From the NCBI RefSeq assembly GCF_050402865.1, contig NZ_BAABMF010000003.1, forward strand, positions 310,001-374,000: 64,000 nucleotides of DNA. Direction: 5' to 3'. Positions 26,148 through 34,869 of the stretch are shown here, piece by piece (the stretch's first letter is position 1; every line of letters starts with the position of its first letter). A program made the position numbers and the translations under genes. The DNA comes from Clostridium_AF sediminicola (GTDB taxonomy: Bacteria > Bacillota > Clostridia > Clostridiales > Clostridiaceae). The notes under the pieces were generated by a model. It saw only the letters and a program-made list of their open reading frames with translations. It was not told the origin of the DNA and did not search any database.

Positions 26148-26861
26148 TTATTTTTGAATATGTTTAGAAATTTCATCTTTTAATAAAGAGGATAACCCCT
26201 TTAATTCTTCTCTTGACATTTTTTCAGGATATATGGGCTTTCCAATAACAACTTTTATTGTGCCTTTTTTGATCCAATATTTATTATTCTCTAAATATTT
26301 ATATCCACCATCAACAGTAATAGGAATCACAGGCACCTTAGCTTTTAAAGCCATTTTTAAGCTTCCCTTTTTAAACTCGTTCATTTCAGGACCTCTACTC
26401 CTCGTTCCTTCAGGAAATATGAGCATAGAACATCCATTTCTCATATTTTCAGCTCCTTCATTAATAGCATTCAAAGAAGCTCTAATATCTTTTCTATCCA
26501 TAAAAACGCATTTTAATTCTTTCATCCATCCAGAAATCAGCTTGAATTTTTCTAATTCCTTCTTGGCTATAATGCCCATACTTTTATCTACTGAAAAAAG
26601 TATCGCTGGAATATCAAAATAACTCTGATGGTTACCTATAAAACAACAACTTTCTTCTGGAATATTTTCTTTTCCACTTACTTCCATTGTGATATTACAA
26701 ACTTTCAACACTTTTTCAGCCCAAATCATAACTTGACTATGTAAATATTCTTGTGCAGCCTTTTCTCCTTTTATTCTTTTAATTTTATCCAACTTCCTTT
26801 TCTTAAATACTGTAAAAATCATATAGAAAAAGAAATATCCATAAGCATATAAAGACCTCAT
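26148..26861 (-). CDS. plsC: 1-acyl-sn-glycerol-3-phosphate acyltransferase
   Basis: 237 residues. A hydrophobic N-terminal anchor is followed by the acyltransferase motif NHQSYFD (HX4D) and the phosphate-binding FPEGTRSRG. It transfers a second acyl chain to lysophosphatidic acid to make phosphatidic acid at the membrane. Monocistronic with its own terminator. Confidence 0.92.
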   Translation of the reverse strand: MRSLYAYGYFFFYMIFTVFKKRKLDKIKRIKGEKAAQEYLHSQVMIWAEKVLKVCNITMEVSGKENIPEESCCFIGNHQSYFDIPAILFSVDKSMGIIAKKELEKFKLISGWMKELKCVFMDRKDIRASLNAINEGAENMRNGCSMLIFPEGTRSRGPEMNEFKKGSLKMALKAKVPVIPITVDGGYKYLENNKYWIKKGTIKVVIGKPIYPEKMSREELKGLSSLLKDEISKHIQK

Positions 26862-26895
26862 ATTTTTCTCCCCTCTTATTTTTCACTACAATACT

Positions 26896-26997
26896 ATAGA
26901 CATACCATACATAAACTTAAACTAAACATGTACAAAATTTCAGGCATCAGTGAGTTTTGGACTTGTTTAGATTTATAGCTCAAGTGGTTTATCTCTA
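26896..26997. repeat. ~100-bp inverted-repeat element (MITE-like), copy B
   Basis: Related over its whole length to 20561-20661. Shared blocks include ACATGT, GAGATTTTGGAC/GAGTTTTGGAC, TAGATT and the end GTTTATCTCTA. The left terminal repeat is degenerate here. It lies in the divergent gap between plsC and the ComEC-like gene. Confidence 0.5.
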
Positions 26998-27159
26998 TTC
27001 ATTATAATATTTAAAATTATTTCTTTCAAATATTAAATATTTTATTTTTTTGGTTATAATTAAAAGTATATAGAAATACAAAATTTTATCCCTACGTATT
27101 TGATAATAATACTAATTGTATGATAAAATAACTCATGAATATTAAAGTGAGGTGAATAA

Positions 27160-28035
27160 TTGAAAAATAAGAAAAATAGAATAAAATTACTCCCAATATT
27201 TTTTGTAATTATTGTGTTAATTTTATTTGTTTTAGCATTTTACAAGATAAATTTCAATAAATATCAAGAAGCTGACACCACCGGCAAATTAGTGGTTCAT
27301 TTCATTAATGTAGGTCAGGGAGACTCTATTTTATTACAATCAAATGGAGAGAACTTGTTAATTGATTCTGGTTCAAAGTGCAGTAAAAATAATTTATTAA
27401 ATTATCTTAATAAAACTGGAATAAAAAAATTAGATTATATAATAGCAACACATCCCCATGAGGATCATATAGGCAATATGAGTTATGTAATTGACAGATA
27501 TGGTGCAAAACAAAATATATTTGCTCCTAAAATAACTTCAACCAGCGCTTCCTATAAAGCAATGATAAAAGCTATAAGTGATGCTCACAAAAAAATAACA
27601 GTTGCAAAAGCAGGTGTATCTTTTAAATTAGGCACTGATGTCTTCTGTGAAATAATAGCACCAAATAGTATTAGTTATAAAAATACTAACGATTATTCTG
27701 CTGTTCTAAAAGTAACTTTTGATAAAACCAGTTTTTTATTTACTGGTGATGCAGAAAAAATAAGTGAAACAGAAATTTTAGAAAACAATTATTACATAAA
27801 TGCTGATGTTTTAAAAGTTGGTCATCATGGTAGCATGTCTTCTACATCAATTAAATTTCTAGAATCAGTTTCGCCTAAAATCGCTATAATTTCATGTGAA
27901 AAAAAAAATGAATATGGGCATCCTCACGATGTAACTCTAAAAAAATTAAAAGAAAACAATATAAAAATTTTTAGAACTGATTTTAATGGTAATATTGTCT
28001 TAGAAAGCGACGGCAATAAAATAATACAAAGGTAG
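27160..28035 (+). CDS. ComEC/Rec2-like metallo-beta-lactamase-fold hydrolase, anchored
   Basis: 291 residues from a TTG codon with GTGAGGTG upstream. A single N-terminal membrane helix (residues ~9-30) anchors an extracytoplasmic MBL-fold domain: HFINVGQGDSILLQ at 47-60, the metal motif HPHEDH at 98-103, LFTGDAE and VGHHGS. This matches the free C-terminal domain of ComEC, found alone in many Clostridia. It may be a nuclease or phosphodiesterase outside the membrane. It is not a beta-lactamase: the family-specific context is ComEC-like. Only 7 nt separate it from lgt. Confidence 0.82.
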   Translation: MKNKKNRIKLLPIFFVIIVLILFVLAFYKINFNKYQEADTTGKLVVHFINVGQGDSILLQSNGENLLIDSGSKCSKNNLLNYLNKTGIKKLDYIIATHPHEDHIGNMSYVIDRYGAKQNIFAPKITSTSASYKAMIKAISDAHKKITVAKAGVSFKLGTDVFCEIIAPNSISYKNTNDYSAVLKVTFDKTSFLFTGDAEKISETEILENNYYINADVLKVGHHGSMSSTSIKFLESVSPKIAIISCEKKNEYGHPHDVTLKKLKENNIKIFRTDFNGNIVLESDGNKIIQR

Positions 28036-28042
28036 TGATATT

Positions 28043-28846
28043 ATGAACCCTATAGCATTCGAATTATTTGGAATTAGTGTACATTGGTATGGAATATTAA
28101 TAACAACCGGAATTTTGGTTGGTTTACTGGTAGGAAATTACCAAAGTAAATTTTATGAAGTAGATTTTGATAAAATTACTGATATATTTATAGTTGGACT
28201 TCCAGTTGCAATTATTGGTGCTAGATTATACTATGTTATTTTCAATTGGAGTTATTATGGAAATAATCCTTCCCAAATACTGAATTTAAGAGGGGGAGGC
28301 CTTGCTATTCATGGTGGTATAATTGGTGCAGTATTAGCTGCATACTTCATGTGTAAATACAAGAAAATTAGTATTCTAAGATTATTAGATATTATAGCTC
28401 CTGCTTTTATAATTGGTCAGGCTATCGGTAGATGGGGCAATTTTATGAATAGTGAAGCTCATGGAGGAGAAGTTACTAAAGAATTTATTTCTCGTTTTCC
28501 TCAATTTATCCAAGAAGGTATGTATATAAATGGTGCCTACTATCACCCAACATTTTTATATGAATCTATATGGAACCTTTTTGTTTTTGGATTACTAATT
28601 TTTATAAGCAGAAAGTTCAAAGATTTGAAAAAGGGTGGTCTCTTCTGTTTATATTTAATATTTTATTCTGTAGGAAGATTCTTTATAGAAGGTCTTAGAA
28701 CAGACAGCTTAATGTTTGGATCATTTAGAGTAGCTCAATTAGTTAGTATGAGCCTAATTGTAATATGTTCAATATTACTTTTACTTCCTTTTAAAACTAA
28801 TAATTCTGACTTCATTATAAAAGAAAATAAAGAAAATGAAGAGTAA
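28043..28846 (+). CDS. lgt: Prolipoprotein diacylglyceryl transferase
   Basis: 267 residues with about seven membrane helices. The Lgt signature GRWGNFMNSEAHGG is at 129-142, and HGGIIGA near 90 is the catalytic His region. It attaches diacylglycerol to the lipobox Cys of prolipoproteins such as the binding proteins in this window. A second lipoprotein-maturation enzyme, lspA, is at 39099. Confidence 0.95.
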   Translation: MNPIAFELFGISVHWYGILITTGILVGLLVGNYQSKFYEVDFDKITDIFIVGLPVAIIGARLYYVIFNWSYYGNNPSQILNLRGGGLAIHGGIIGAVLAAYFMCKYKKISILRLLDIIAPAFIIGQAIGRWGNFMNSEAHGGEVTKEFISRFPQFIQEGMYINGAYYHPTFLYESIWNLFVFGLLIFISRKFKDLKKGGLFCLYLIFYSVGRFFIEGLRTDSLMFGSFRVAQLVSMSLIVICSILLLLPFKTNNSDFIIKENKENEE

Positions 28847-28878
28847 AACACTTATATCTTACTCAGATTATTAATAAT

Positions 28879-28923
28879 CACAAATAGAAAAAGACTTGGA
28901 TCTCAAGTCTTTTTCTATTTGTG
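28879..28923 (+). terminator. lgt terminator
   Basis: Perfect 20-bp stem CACAAATAGAAAAAGACTTG with a 5-nt loop; a T-rich stretch lies in the right arm. Confidence 0.85.
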
Positions 28924-29026
28924 AAACAAGCGAATTTTATGAAAGCTATTTCGAGGAGAAATAGGAACTTTGATTAACTCTACAATTATACTATTTCCAA
29001 TTCGCAAAAAAATATTCTAAAATTCC

Positions 29027-29055
29027 TTGACACATGTTAAATATCATTGTATAAT
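29027..29055 (+). promoter_or_regulatory. tRNA-Leu promoter
   Basis: Perfect consensus: -35 TTGACA (29027-29032), 17-bp spacer, -10 TATAAT (29050-29055), 25 nt before the tRNA. Confidence 0.9.
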
Positions 29056-29080
29056 TCTATTTGTCGGCAAAACAGGACAT

Positions 29081-29169
29081 GCCGAAGTGGCGGAACTGGC
29101 AGACGCACAGGACTTAAAATCCTGCGGTGCTAACACACCGTACCGGTTCGATTCCGGTCTTCGGCACCA
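29081..29169 (+). tRNA. tRNA-Leu (anticodon TAA)
   Basis: Acceptor arms GCCGAAG / CTTCGGC, anticodon loop CTTAAAA giving TAA, a long variable arm (CGGTGCTAACACACCG) typical of class II tRNA-Leu, T-loop GGTTCGATTCC and an encoded CCA end. It reads UUA codons, the most used Leu codon in AT-rich genomes. Confidence 0.96.
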
Positions 29170-29182
29170 AGTTTGGTGAGAC

Positions 29183-29214
29183 AAAAAATCTAGTCTTTTG
29201 ACTAGATTTTTTTT
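29183..29214 (+). terminator. tRNA-Leu terminator
   Basis: Stem AAAAAATCTAGTC / GACTAGATTTTTT with a T-tract, 14 nt after the tRNA CCA. Confidence 0.9.
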
Positions 29215-29250
29215 ATTCTAAAAATTAATTATGTTTTTAAATAGTATTGG

Positions 29251-29432
29251 CGCAATTGAAATAAAAGACGAACTAAATCAGTGACAAGTGATAAGTTACA
29301 AGTGACAAGTTAAGGTTGATTTTCTTGCAGAAAATCTTTAACTAAGTCTTTATCATCTTCGATGATGGGATTGCGAAAGGTATCCACAACTTGTCACTTA
29401 TCACTTGTAACTTGTCACTATAAATTTCGAAC
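29251..29432. repeat. Mosaic heptad-repeat element, long copy
   Basis: The element starts CAATTGAAATA..GACGAACTAAATCAG. Four heptads follow (29281-29311: GACAAGT, GATAAGT, TACAAGT, GACAAGT), then a core with GATTTTCTTGCAGAAAATC and GCGAAAGGTATCC. Inverted heptads (29388-29418) and the end TTTCGAACTTGTTCGCAC close it. Left and right heptad blocks are inverse complements, so the RNA or DNA can fold as a long cruciform. Related pieces lie at 22573, 26014 and, less clearly, 14757 and 43637. Confidence 0.7.
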
Positions 29433-29454
29433 TTGTTCGCACTTTTTTATTATA

Positions 29455-29575
29455 TGGTTAAACCACAAAAAGTAAATTGAACTAAAATCGACCACAATAC
29501 TACCGCAGATTGATACGTTCTGACGCTATATATCGTGGTCGAAGTTCAACTAGATTACTTTTTGTGGAATAACCA
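29455..29575. mobile_element. 121-bp MITE-like element with 5-bp target duplication
   Basis: Two 41-bp inverted arms (left TGGTTA..CCACAAAAAGTAA..TCGACCAC at 29455-29495, right complement at 29535-29575) flank a 39-bp centre. TTATA is repeated directly on both sides (29450-29454 and 29576-29580), as expected of a target-site duplication. The inserted copy ends exactly at the uppP stop codon, which lies in the duplicated TTATA. It carries no transposase and would need one in trans. Confidence 0.72.
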
Positions 29576-30430
29576 TTATATACTTATAACTTTAGTAAAA
29601 AACAAAACAAACAATAATACCGCAACAATAATTCTATAATATGCAAACACTTTCATTTCTTTCTTTTTAAGATATCCAATAAACTTGTCTACTACAACTA
29701 ATGCTACAATAAATGAAACAATAAATCCTGCTGTTAAAGCAATTATTTGAATAGTATTTAGAGTAATCTGCATTTTAATGAAAGATAGCAAAGAAGCCCC
29801 AACCATTACAGGTAAAGCAAGAAAAAACGAAAATTCTGCTGCTGCAACAGTTGACAATCCTACTATCCAACCACCAATAATAGTAGAAGCAGACCTTGAC
29901 ATTCCAGGCCACATTGCTAAACATTGAAAACAGCCAATAATCAGTGCTTGTTTAAAAGAAATATCATCAATTAATTTAGTAACTGATTTTCCTCTAAACT
30001 TATTTTCCGCGTATATCATCCAAATAGCACCTATAAGTAAAGCCAATGTTACAGGTAAAGCATGAAATAATTTTGCTTTTATCAAGTCATCAAATTTCAA
30101 TCCTATAACAGCTGCTGGTAAACTAGCCACTATAATTTTGAGCCAAAAAATCAGTCCTGAATTTTTATGTTTAGGAGAAAAATTCTTCAATGTATCCATT
30201 ATCTTACCCCAGTATAAAACTACGATAGCAAGAATAGCACCTAATTGAATTACAACCTCAAACATATCCGTAAATTCTTTTGAGTATAAACTTGTTGGAT
30301 CACTATTACCAACAAACCCGATAAGATGTCCAATAATAATCATATGCCCAGTAGATGAAACCGGAATAAACTCTGTAAAACCTTCAACTATCCCTATAAT
30401 TACAGCCTTAATGATAAATAAAATATCCAA
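29576..30430 (-). CDS. uppP: Undecaprenyl-diphosphatase (UppP/BacA)
   Basis: 284 residues, about eight membrane helices. The motifs EGFTEFIPVSSTGH (16-29) and PGMSRSA (~173-179) are those of UppP/BacA. It recycles undecaprenyl pyrophosphate for cell-wall synthesis and gives low-level bacitracin tolerance. The 3' end abuts a MITE-like insertion, which may serve as its terminator. Confidence 0.95.
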   Translation of the reverse strand: MDILFIIKAVIIGIVEGFTEFIPVSSTGHMIIIGHLIGFVGNSDPTSLYSKEFTDMFEVVIQLGAILAIVVLYWGKIMDTLKNFSPKHKNSGLIFWLKIIVASLPAAVIGLKFDDLIKAKLFHALPVTLALLIGAIWMIYAENKFRGKSVTKLIDDISFKQALIIGCFQCLAMWPGMSRSASTIIGGWIVGLSTVAAAEFSFFLALPVMVGASLLSFIKMQITLNTIQIIALTAGFIVSFIVALVVVDKFIGYLKKKEMKVFAYYRIIVAVLLFVLFFTKVISI

Positions 30431-30517
30431 TTACAATTCACTTCACTTTCTCCATTTAATTTTACCCGAACAGATAAATTATACTATCAATTATTTAACA
30501 AGTCCATAAATGACTAA

Positions 30518-30545
30518 AATAAAAACTCTAGAAATCTAGAGTTTT
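30518..30545 (-). terminator. Terminator of the ATP-cone gene
   Basis: Stem AAAACTCTA / TAGAGTTTT, T-rich on the minus strand, 18 nt after the ATP-cone stop. Confidence 0.75.
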
Positions 30546-30562
30546 ACTATTTATTCATAATC

Positions 30563-30826
30563 TTATGTCAAATTACTAACTTTATCAAACAACTCAGCTG
30601 TTTTATTAAACCCAAAATCTTTTAAAGTTTTAAGAATGATTTCATGTATTTCTATAACTTTTATTTCAACTCTATCTCCTAAAGCTTTTGTGACACTTCC
30701 AGTCACATTTTCAATATCAGAAGTATTAAAAGGTTCCTTTGCATCATCCGAAGCTCTCATTATAGAAACTTTGATTTTGTTTTTATCAAAATCTTGCATT
30801 CTACCATCTCTTTTAATTACTTTCAT
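30563..30826 (-). CDS. Stand-alone ATP-cone domain protein
   Basis: 87 residues that consist of one ATP-cone domain (VIKRDGRMQDFDKNKIKVSIMRA and the following helices). ATP-cones are nucleotide sensors, usually at the N-terminus of ribonucleotide reductases or NrdR. Here the domain is free, with no reductase or zinc ribbon attached. It may be a nucleotide-responsive regulator acting in trans. Function unknown. Confidence 0.8.
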   Translation of the reverse strand: MKVIKRDGRMQDFDKNKIKVSIMRASDDAKEPFNTSDIENVTGSVTKALGDRVEIKVIEIHEIILKTLKDFGFNKTAELFDKVSNLT

Positions 30827-30909
30827 TATCCATTCCTCCCTAGTAAATAAATAAAGTTATACTTTTATTATACACTAATTCTATTTTTATTTACTATGAA
30901 TATATGAAT

Positions 30910-31098
30910 TTAATGAGAACATTTAAAATAGTCATTTAAGAGTTTGTCCAAATATTGACTTAATTTAATTACTTCTGGATCTAAACACTTTTTATAATTA
31001 CTACTTACTTGAGTATTCAATAGTAACCTAACTCTTTCAATTTCTTTTTTTATATTATCCACTTCTCTACGATTGCTAAATTTATTAGAAACCATCAC
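30910..31098 (-). CDS. Spo0E-like aspartyl-phosphate phosphatase
   Basis: 62 residues. The Spo0E family signature is visible: a first helix (IKKEIERVRLLLN) and the second helix with VIKLSQYLDKLLNDYF (the SQxLDxLxxxY motif). In Bacillus these small proteins dephosphorylate Spo0A~P and hold back sporulation. It supports a sporulating host. Confidence 0.85.
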   Translation of the reverse strand: MMVSNKFSNRREVDNIKKEIERVRLLLNTQVSSNYKKCLDPEVIKLSQYLDKLLNDYFKCSH

Positions 31099-31393
31099 TC
31101 TACTCCTTTTGTTAATTTTTGTTAATTAACATAACTTCATGTAATTTTTTAGGTTTATTGTAATATATTTATACCATATTTTTTCAAATATTACAACCCA
31201 TTCATTTTTACATAAAAAGAGTAAAAAACTAATTTCACTTTTTATATACTGTTTTTTTCTATATATTGTATATAAGGTATATTTTTTACACAAAATAGAG
31301 CAATAGTTTTAATTTAATAAAATTTCAGCTTTACAGATTTTTTTTATACCACTTTTTTAAATTGATATTCTATGGTATATTTTGTAAATTATT
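31099..31393. other. AT-rich intergenic region
   Basis: About 295 nt with many T-runs and no ORF. A small inverted repeat TGCCAATTT-C-AAATTGGCA at 31393-31411 follows the PHP gene and may be its weak terminator. Confidence 0.35.
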
Positions 31394-31415
31394 GCCAATT
31401 TGAAATTGGCACATT

Positions 31416-32261
31416 TTATATAATATAATCTTTCAAATGTTTCAAACTTATATCATCAATACTCACATTCATCATTCCAATTTTTCTCTTTTTGATAAAA
31501 TCCCCATGACAGTCAGAACCAGCAGTAATGATCATATCATTTTTCCTACACCACTCAACGCATGATACTATTTTTTCCTTTGAATGATTAGGATGATAAC
31601 ATTCTACTCCCTCAATTCCTATATCTTTTAATGTTCCTAACCTTTTTTCAACTGGAGTATCTATTTCTACATAATATGGATGAGCTAAAATCGCTACTCC
31701 TCCAGCATTTTTAATAACATTTATAACCTTTTCAGTTTCTTCAAAAATAGGAAATTGCATATCCTTTTTTCCAGCAAAAAGTCTTGTAAAATAATCAGAT
31801 ACATCTTTACAGTAACCTTTATCAATCAGAAAATTAAGAGCCTTCCATCCACCTCTTTCAGAAATATGCTTATAGTTTACATATTCATCAAAATTTATAT
31901 CATACCCATCTTTAATCAGATTCTTTATAGCGTTATCGTCTTTTTCTTCTAAAAGAATTGTATTCCTATTCAAAACTTTTCTAAGCTTCTCATTTGAATT
32001 ATCAGTACCATAAGCTAAAATATGATATAAATTTTCATTGTGTGTGCTAGAAATCTCAATCCCAGGTATAAAATTTAATTGTTCACTAAAAATTAATTTT
32101 TTCATTTTTTCGACATTTCCAATACTATCATGATCAGTAAGAGAAAATAATTCTACCTTTGCTTTTTTTATTTCATTTACTATCTTTTCAGGGCTCCACG
32201 TACCGTCAGATGCGGCAGAGTGTATATGCAAATCAACTTTTAAATTTTTATTAACCATCAT
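31416..32261 (-). CDS. PHP-domain phosphoesterase (TrpH/RNase AM-like)
   Basis: 281 residues. Metal-ligand motifs of the PHP family appear in order: DLHIHSAASDGTWSP (N-terminal), TDHDSIGNV, LAHPYYVEI and GSDCHGD near the C-terminus. Characterised relatives are 5'-3' exonucleases on short RNA or 3',5'-nucleotide bisphosphatases. Monocistronic; the plus-strand eam gene diverges from it. Confidence 0.88.
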   Translation of the reverse strand: MMVNKNLKVDLHIHSAASDGTWSPEKIVNEIKKAKVELFSLTDHDSIGNVEKMKKLIFSEQLNFIPGIEISSTHNENLYHILAYGTDNSNEKLRKVLNRNTILLEEKDDNAIKNLIKDGYDINFDEYVNYKHISERGGWKALNFLIDKGYCKDVSDYFTRLFAGKKDMQFPIFEETEKVINVIKNAGGVAILAHPYYVEIDTPVEKRLGTLKDIGIEGVECYHPNHSKEKIVSCVEWCRKNDMIITAGSDCHGDFIKKRKIGMMNVSIDDISLKHLKDYII

Positions 32262-32466
32262 TTCACCTCAAGAAAATTATTAATTCATCATACTATTTTA
32301 TATTATACTATTATAAAATTAAAATTATGTACATACTTCGTCAAATTATGTGAATTTTTTATTTATTGAAAGTTTTGTATCAATAATTTCAAATTTGAAT
32401 TTTTTTATTCATTACGTTAAAATAATATAGTAAGTTAAAATAATAAATTCACCAAGGAGGTATGTT

Positions 32467-33741
32467 ATGACTGAAATAAACAAACGTGAAATTTCTCTTA
32501 ACAGAGCATCAGAACTAAAATCTAGGATTTTAGATTATATAGAAAAGAAGAAAAAAATCCCCATTGGTACATCTAGCGAAAGCAAAGAATTTATTAAACA
32601 AAACAAGCTGAAAATACTTTCATTTTTCAATGCAACGGAAAAAGATTGGGATGATTGGAAGTGGCAACTTAGCAATAGAATAAGTGACGTAGATACTTTA
32701 TCTCAGCTTATTGATTTAAGCCCCAGAGAAATTGATGCAATAATTAGTATAGGCAAGAAGTATAGATGGTCTATTTCTCCGTATTATTTATCTTTAATAG
32801 ACAATGATATGTTTAATCCAGTTAAACTACAGTCTATCCCATCAGTCCTTGAGTTACAAGAAGAAGGCTCCTTAGATCCTATGGCTGAAGAATTCACAAA
32901 TCCTGCTGGTTCAATTACTAGACGATATCCTGATAGATTAATTATAAATGTAACAAATGAATGTGCTATGTACTGTAGACACTGCCAAAGACGAAGAAAT
33001 ATTGGTTCATCAGACTGTCATCGTCCAAAAGAAACTATAAAAGAATCAATAGATTACATAAGAGACAACCCAGAAATCAGAGATGTTCTTATAACTGGAG
33101 GAGATCCATTAGCATTACCTGATTCTTCTATTGATTGGATTCTTACTGAACTGAGAAAAATTGAGCATGTTGAAATTATTAGAATTGGTTCTAGAACTTT
33201 AGTAACTATGCCCCAAAGAATAACTGATGATTTTATAAATATCATAAAGAAACATCACCCTATATTTGTTAACACTCATTTTAATCATCCGTTAGAATTA
33301 ACTGATGAGTCCGTTGCAGCGTGCAAAAAATTAGCTGATGCTGGAGTTCCATTAGGAAATCAAGCTGTTCTTTTAAATGGCATAAATAACGATAAATTTA
33401 TAATGAGATTATTAAACCATGAGTTATTAAAAGCCCGTGTAAGACCGTACTATATCTTCCATGCAAAACACGTTAGAGGTACAACACATTTTAATACTTC
33501 TATAGATGATGGAATGGAAATAATGGAGTATTTACGAGGCTATACATCAGGCCTTGCTATTCCAACTTATATAGTGAATGCGCCTAATGGTCAAGGAAAA
33601 ACCCCTATAAATCCTCAATATTTACTTATGAAAGGGAAAGATTCTTTTAAAATAAGAACTTGGGAAGGTAATGTAATAGATTACGAAAATCATAGTACTA
33701 TTGATATAAAATCAGAATTGAAAAAAGCATTAGAACAATAA
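32467..33741 (+). CDS. eam: Glutamate 2,3-aminomutase (KamA-family radical SAM)
   Basis: 424 residues. The radical-SAM cluster motif CAMYCRHC gives Cys166, Cys170 and Cys173; the PLP lysine lies in NGQGK (K378). Lysine 2,3-aminomutase uses two aspartates to bind the lysine amine; here the equivalent positions are Lys334 (FHAKHVRG) and Asn371 (IVNAPNGQ). That Lys/Asn pair is what separates the glutamate 2,3-aminomutases from the lysine enzymes. The reaction converts L-glutamate to beta-glutamate, a compatible solute in some anaerobes. Strong AAGGAGG site; monocistronic. Confidence 0.88.
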   Translation: MTEINKREISLNRASELKSRILDYIEKKKKIPIGTSSESKEFIKQNKLKILSFFNATEKDWDDWKWQLSNRISDVDTLSQLIDLSPREIDAIISIGKKYRWSISPYYLSLIDNDMFNPVKLQSIPSVLELQEEGSLDPMAEEFTNPAGSITRRYPDRLIINVTNECAMYCRHCQRRRNIGSSDCHRPKETIKESIDYIRDNPEIRDVLITGGDPLALPDSSIDWILTELRKIEHVEIIRIGSRTLVTMPQRITDDFINIIKKHHPIFVNTHFNHPLELTDESVAACKKLADAGVPLGNQAVLLNGINNDKFIMRLLNHELLKARVRPYYIFHAKHVRGTTHFNTSIDDGMEIMEYLRGYTSGLAIPTYIVNAPNGQGKTPINPQYLLMKGKDSFKIRTWEGNVIDYENHSTIDIKSELKKALEQ

Positions 33742-33773
33742 AAAGGGTGGCAAATAATTGCCGCCCTTTTTAT
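33741..33773. terminator. Bidirectional terminator between eam and the UPF0145 gene
   Basis: AAAAGGGTGGCAA / TTGCCGCCCTTTT with a 4-nt loop and T-runs on both strands, between two convergent genes. Confidence 0.88.
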
Positions 33774-34084
33774 TACTTAAATTTTACTGCAGTTCCGTAT
33801 ACAATAACTTCTGCTGAACCTTGCATTATAGCACTAGTAGCATATCTTATATTCACTACAGCATCTGCTCCTAATTGTTCAGCTTCTCCCACCATTCTTT
33901 TAGTAGCTATAGCTCTTGCCTCATTCATCATTTCTGTATAAGCTGATATTTCTCCACCAACTAAGGTTTTCAATCCACTTAAAAAATCCTTTCCAACATT
34001 TTTTGAATGCACAGTAGAACCTTTAACTATTGATAACATTTCCAATTCTTTTCCATTAATGTAATCAGTACTTACTAAGATCAT
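33773..34084 (-). CDS. YbjQ/UPF0145 family protein
   Basis: 103 residues. The pattern ILVSTDYINGKELEMLSIVKGSTV and EAEQLGADAVVNIRYATS is that of the UPF0145 (YbjQ) family, small soluble pentamer-forming proteins sometimes annotated as heavy-metal-binding. Function is unknown. It overlaps the upstream membrane-protein gene by 20 nt and is likely co-translated with it. Confidence 0.85.
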   Translation of the reverse strand: MILVSTDYINGKELEMLSIVKGSTVHSKNVGKDFLSGLKTLVGGEISAYTEMMNEARAIATKRMVGEAEQLGADAVVNIRYATSAIMQGSAEVIVYGTAVKFK

Positions 34085-34295
34085 CCTTATCTTCCTCCTC
34101 TATTTCTTTTATTCTTTCAATCAAATTATAAATCAAAGCCCCCATTATTGCCACAAAAACCATAACTGCTATAATAATAAAAATTATAGGTGACTCAGCG
34201 GACAAAAGTCCAAACATAATTGCATATCCATAGCCAAATATAATTAATGCCATAATTATTGTAATGAATATAACTGTTAGCATCCCTTTTTTCAT
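34065..34295 (-). CDS. Small two-helix membrane protein
   Basis: 76 residues. Two hydrophobic helices (residues ~5-30 and ~37-60) are followed by an acidic tail IKEIEEEDKDDLSKY. No known family comes to mind. It overlaps the UPF0145 gene by 20 nt; this coupling suggests a shared membrane-associated role. Confidence 0.65.
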   Translation of the reverse strand: MKKGMLTVIFITIIMALIIFGYGYAIMFGLLSAESPIIFIIIAVMVFVAIMGALIYNLIERIKEIEEEDKDDLSKY

Positions 34296-34345
34296 ATCAT
34301 CCCTCCTATTAAATATTACGTTATGAAATAAAAAATATTCTCAAC

Positions 34346-34609
34346 TTACTTTGTTATATCTTCATAGTCTACATCAATAACTTCAGAATCGTCTAATTCA
34401 TCATTAACATTTATCCTCGATACTATAGGTTCTTCTTCTCTTTTGTCTTCTTTATTGTAAGCAAAATATTTATATACTCTATAAATCATCCATGCAATTA
34501 TCCCAATGGGAACTAAGAATATTAAGCCTTGAATCAACAAATAAATTATCAAAACTGCAAAAACCGTATTTATTATTGTACTAAATATATTTCCTCTATA
34601 ATATGACAT
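34346..34609 (-). CDS. Small membrane protein, acidic tail
   Basis: 87 residues with one long or two short hydrophobic segments (FSTIINTVFAVLIIYLLI and VPIGIIAWMIYRVYKYFAY) and an acidic C-terminus ending DYEDITK. First gene of a three-gene minus-strand cluster with the 76-residue protein and UPF0145. Family not recognised. Confidence 0.6.
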   Translation of the reverse strand: MSYYRGNIFSTIINTVFAVLIIYLLIQGLIFLVPIGIIAWMIYRVYKYFAYNKEDKREEEPIVSRINVNDELDDSEVIDVDYEDITK

Positions 34610-34869
34610 TCTTATCCCTCACTTTTTAAATGTTTTAAATTTTCTGTTTATATTTATATTATATCATACTTTCAGTAATATAGTACTAAATATCACTTAA
34701 AATTGTATTAATAATTTGTTAATTCGTTTATAATATCCTCTTATTGGTAATTCATACTTTTATTTTACCCTAAATTGGCATTTTGTTTAAGAATTTATTG
34801 TAAAATAATATTATAACTTATAAAATATAAGCGTATTAATAAAATTATAATGATTTGGAGATGATTTAC

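Noticed and set aside
26233..26622. 129-codon plus-strand ORF
   Set aside because: Shadow of plsC; no ribosome binding site.
27160..28035. Beta-lactamase
   Set aside because: MBL fold, but anchored and ComEC-like with the INVGQGDS motif; not a resistance enzyme.
29281..29418. Possible CRISPR array or direct-repeat locus
   Set aside because: Repeats are 7 nt long and inverted, with no unique spacers; not a CRISPR.
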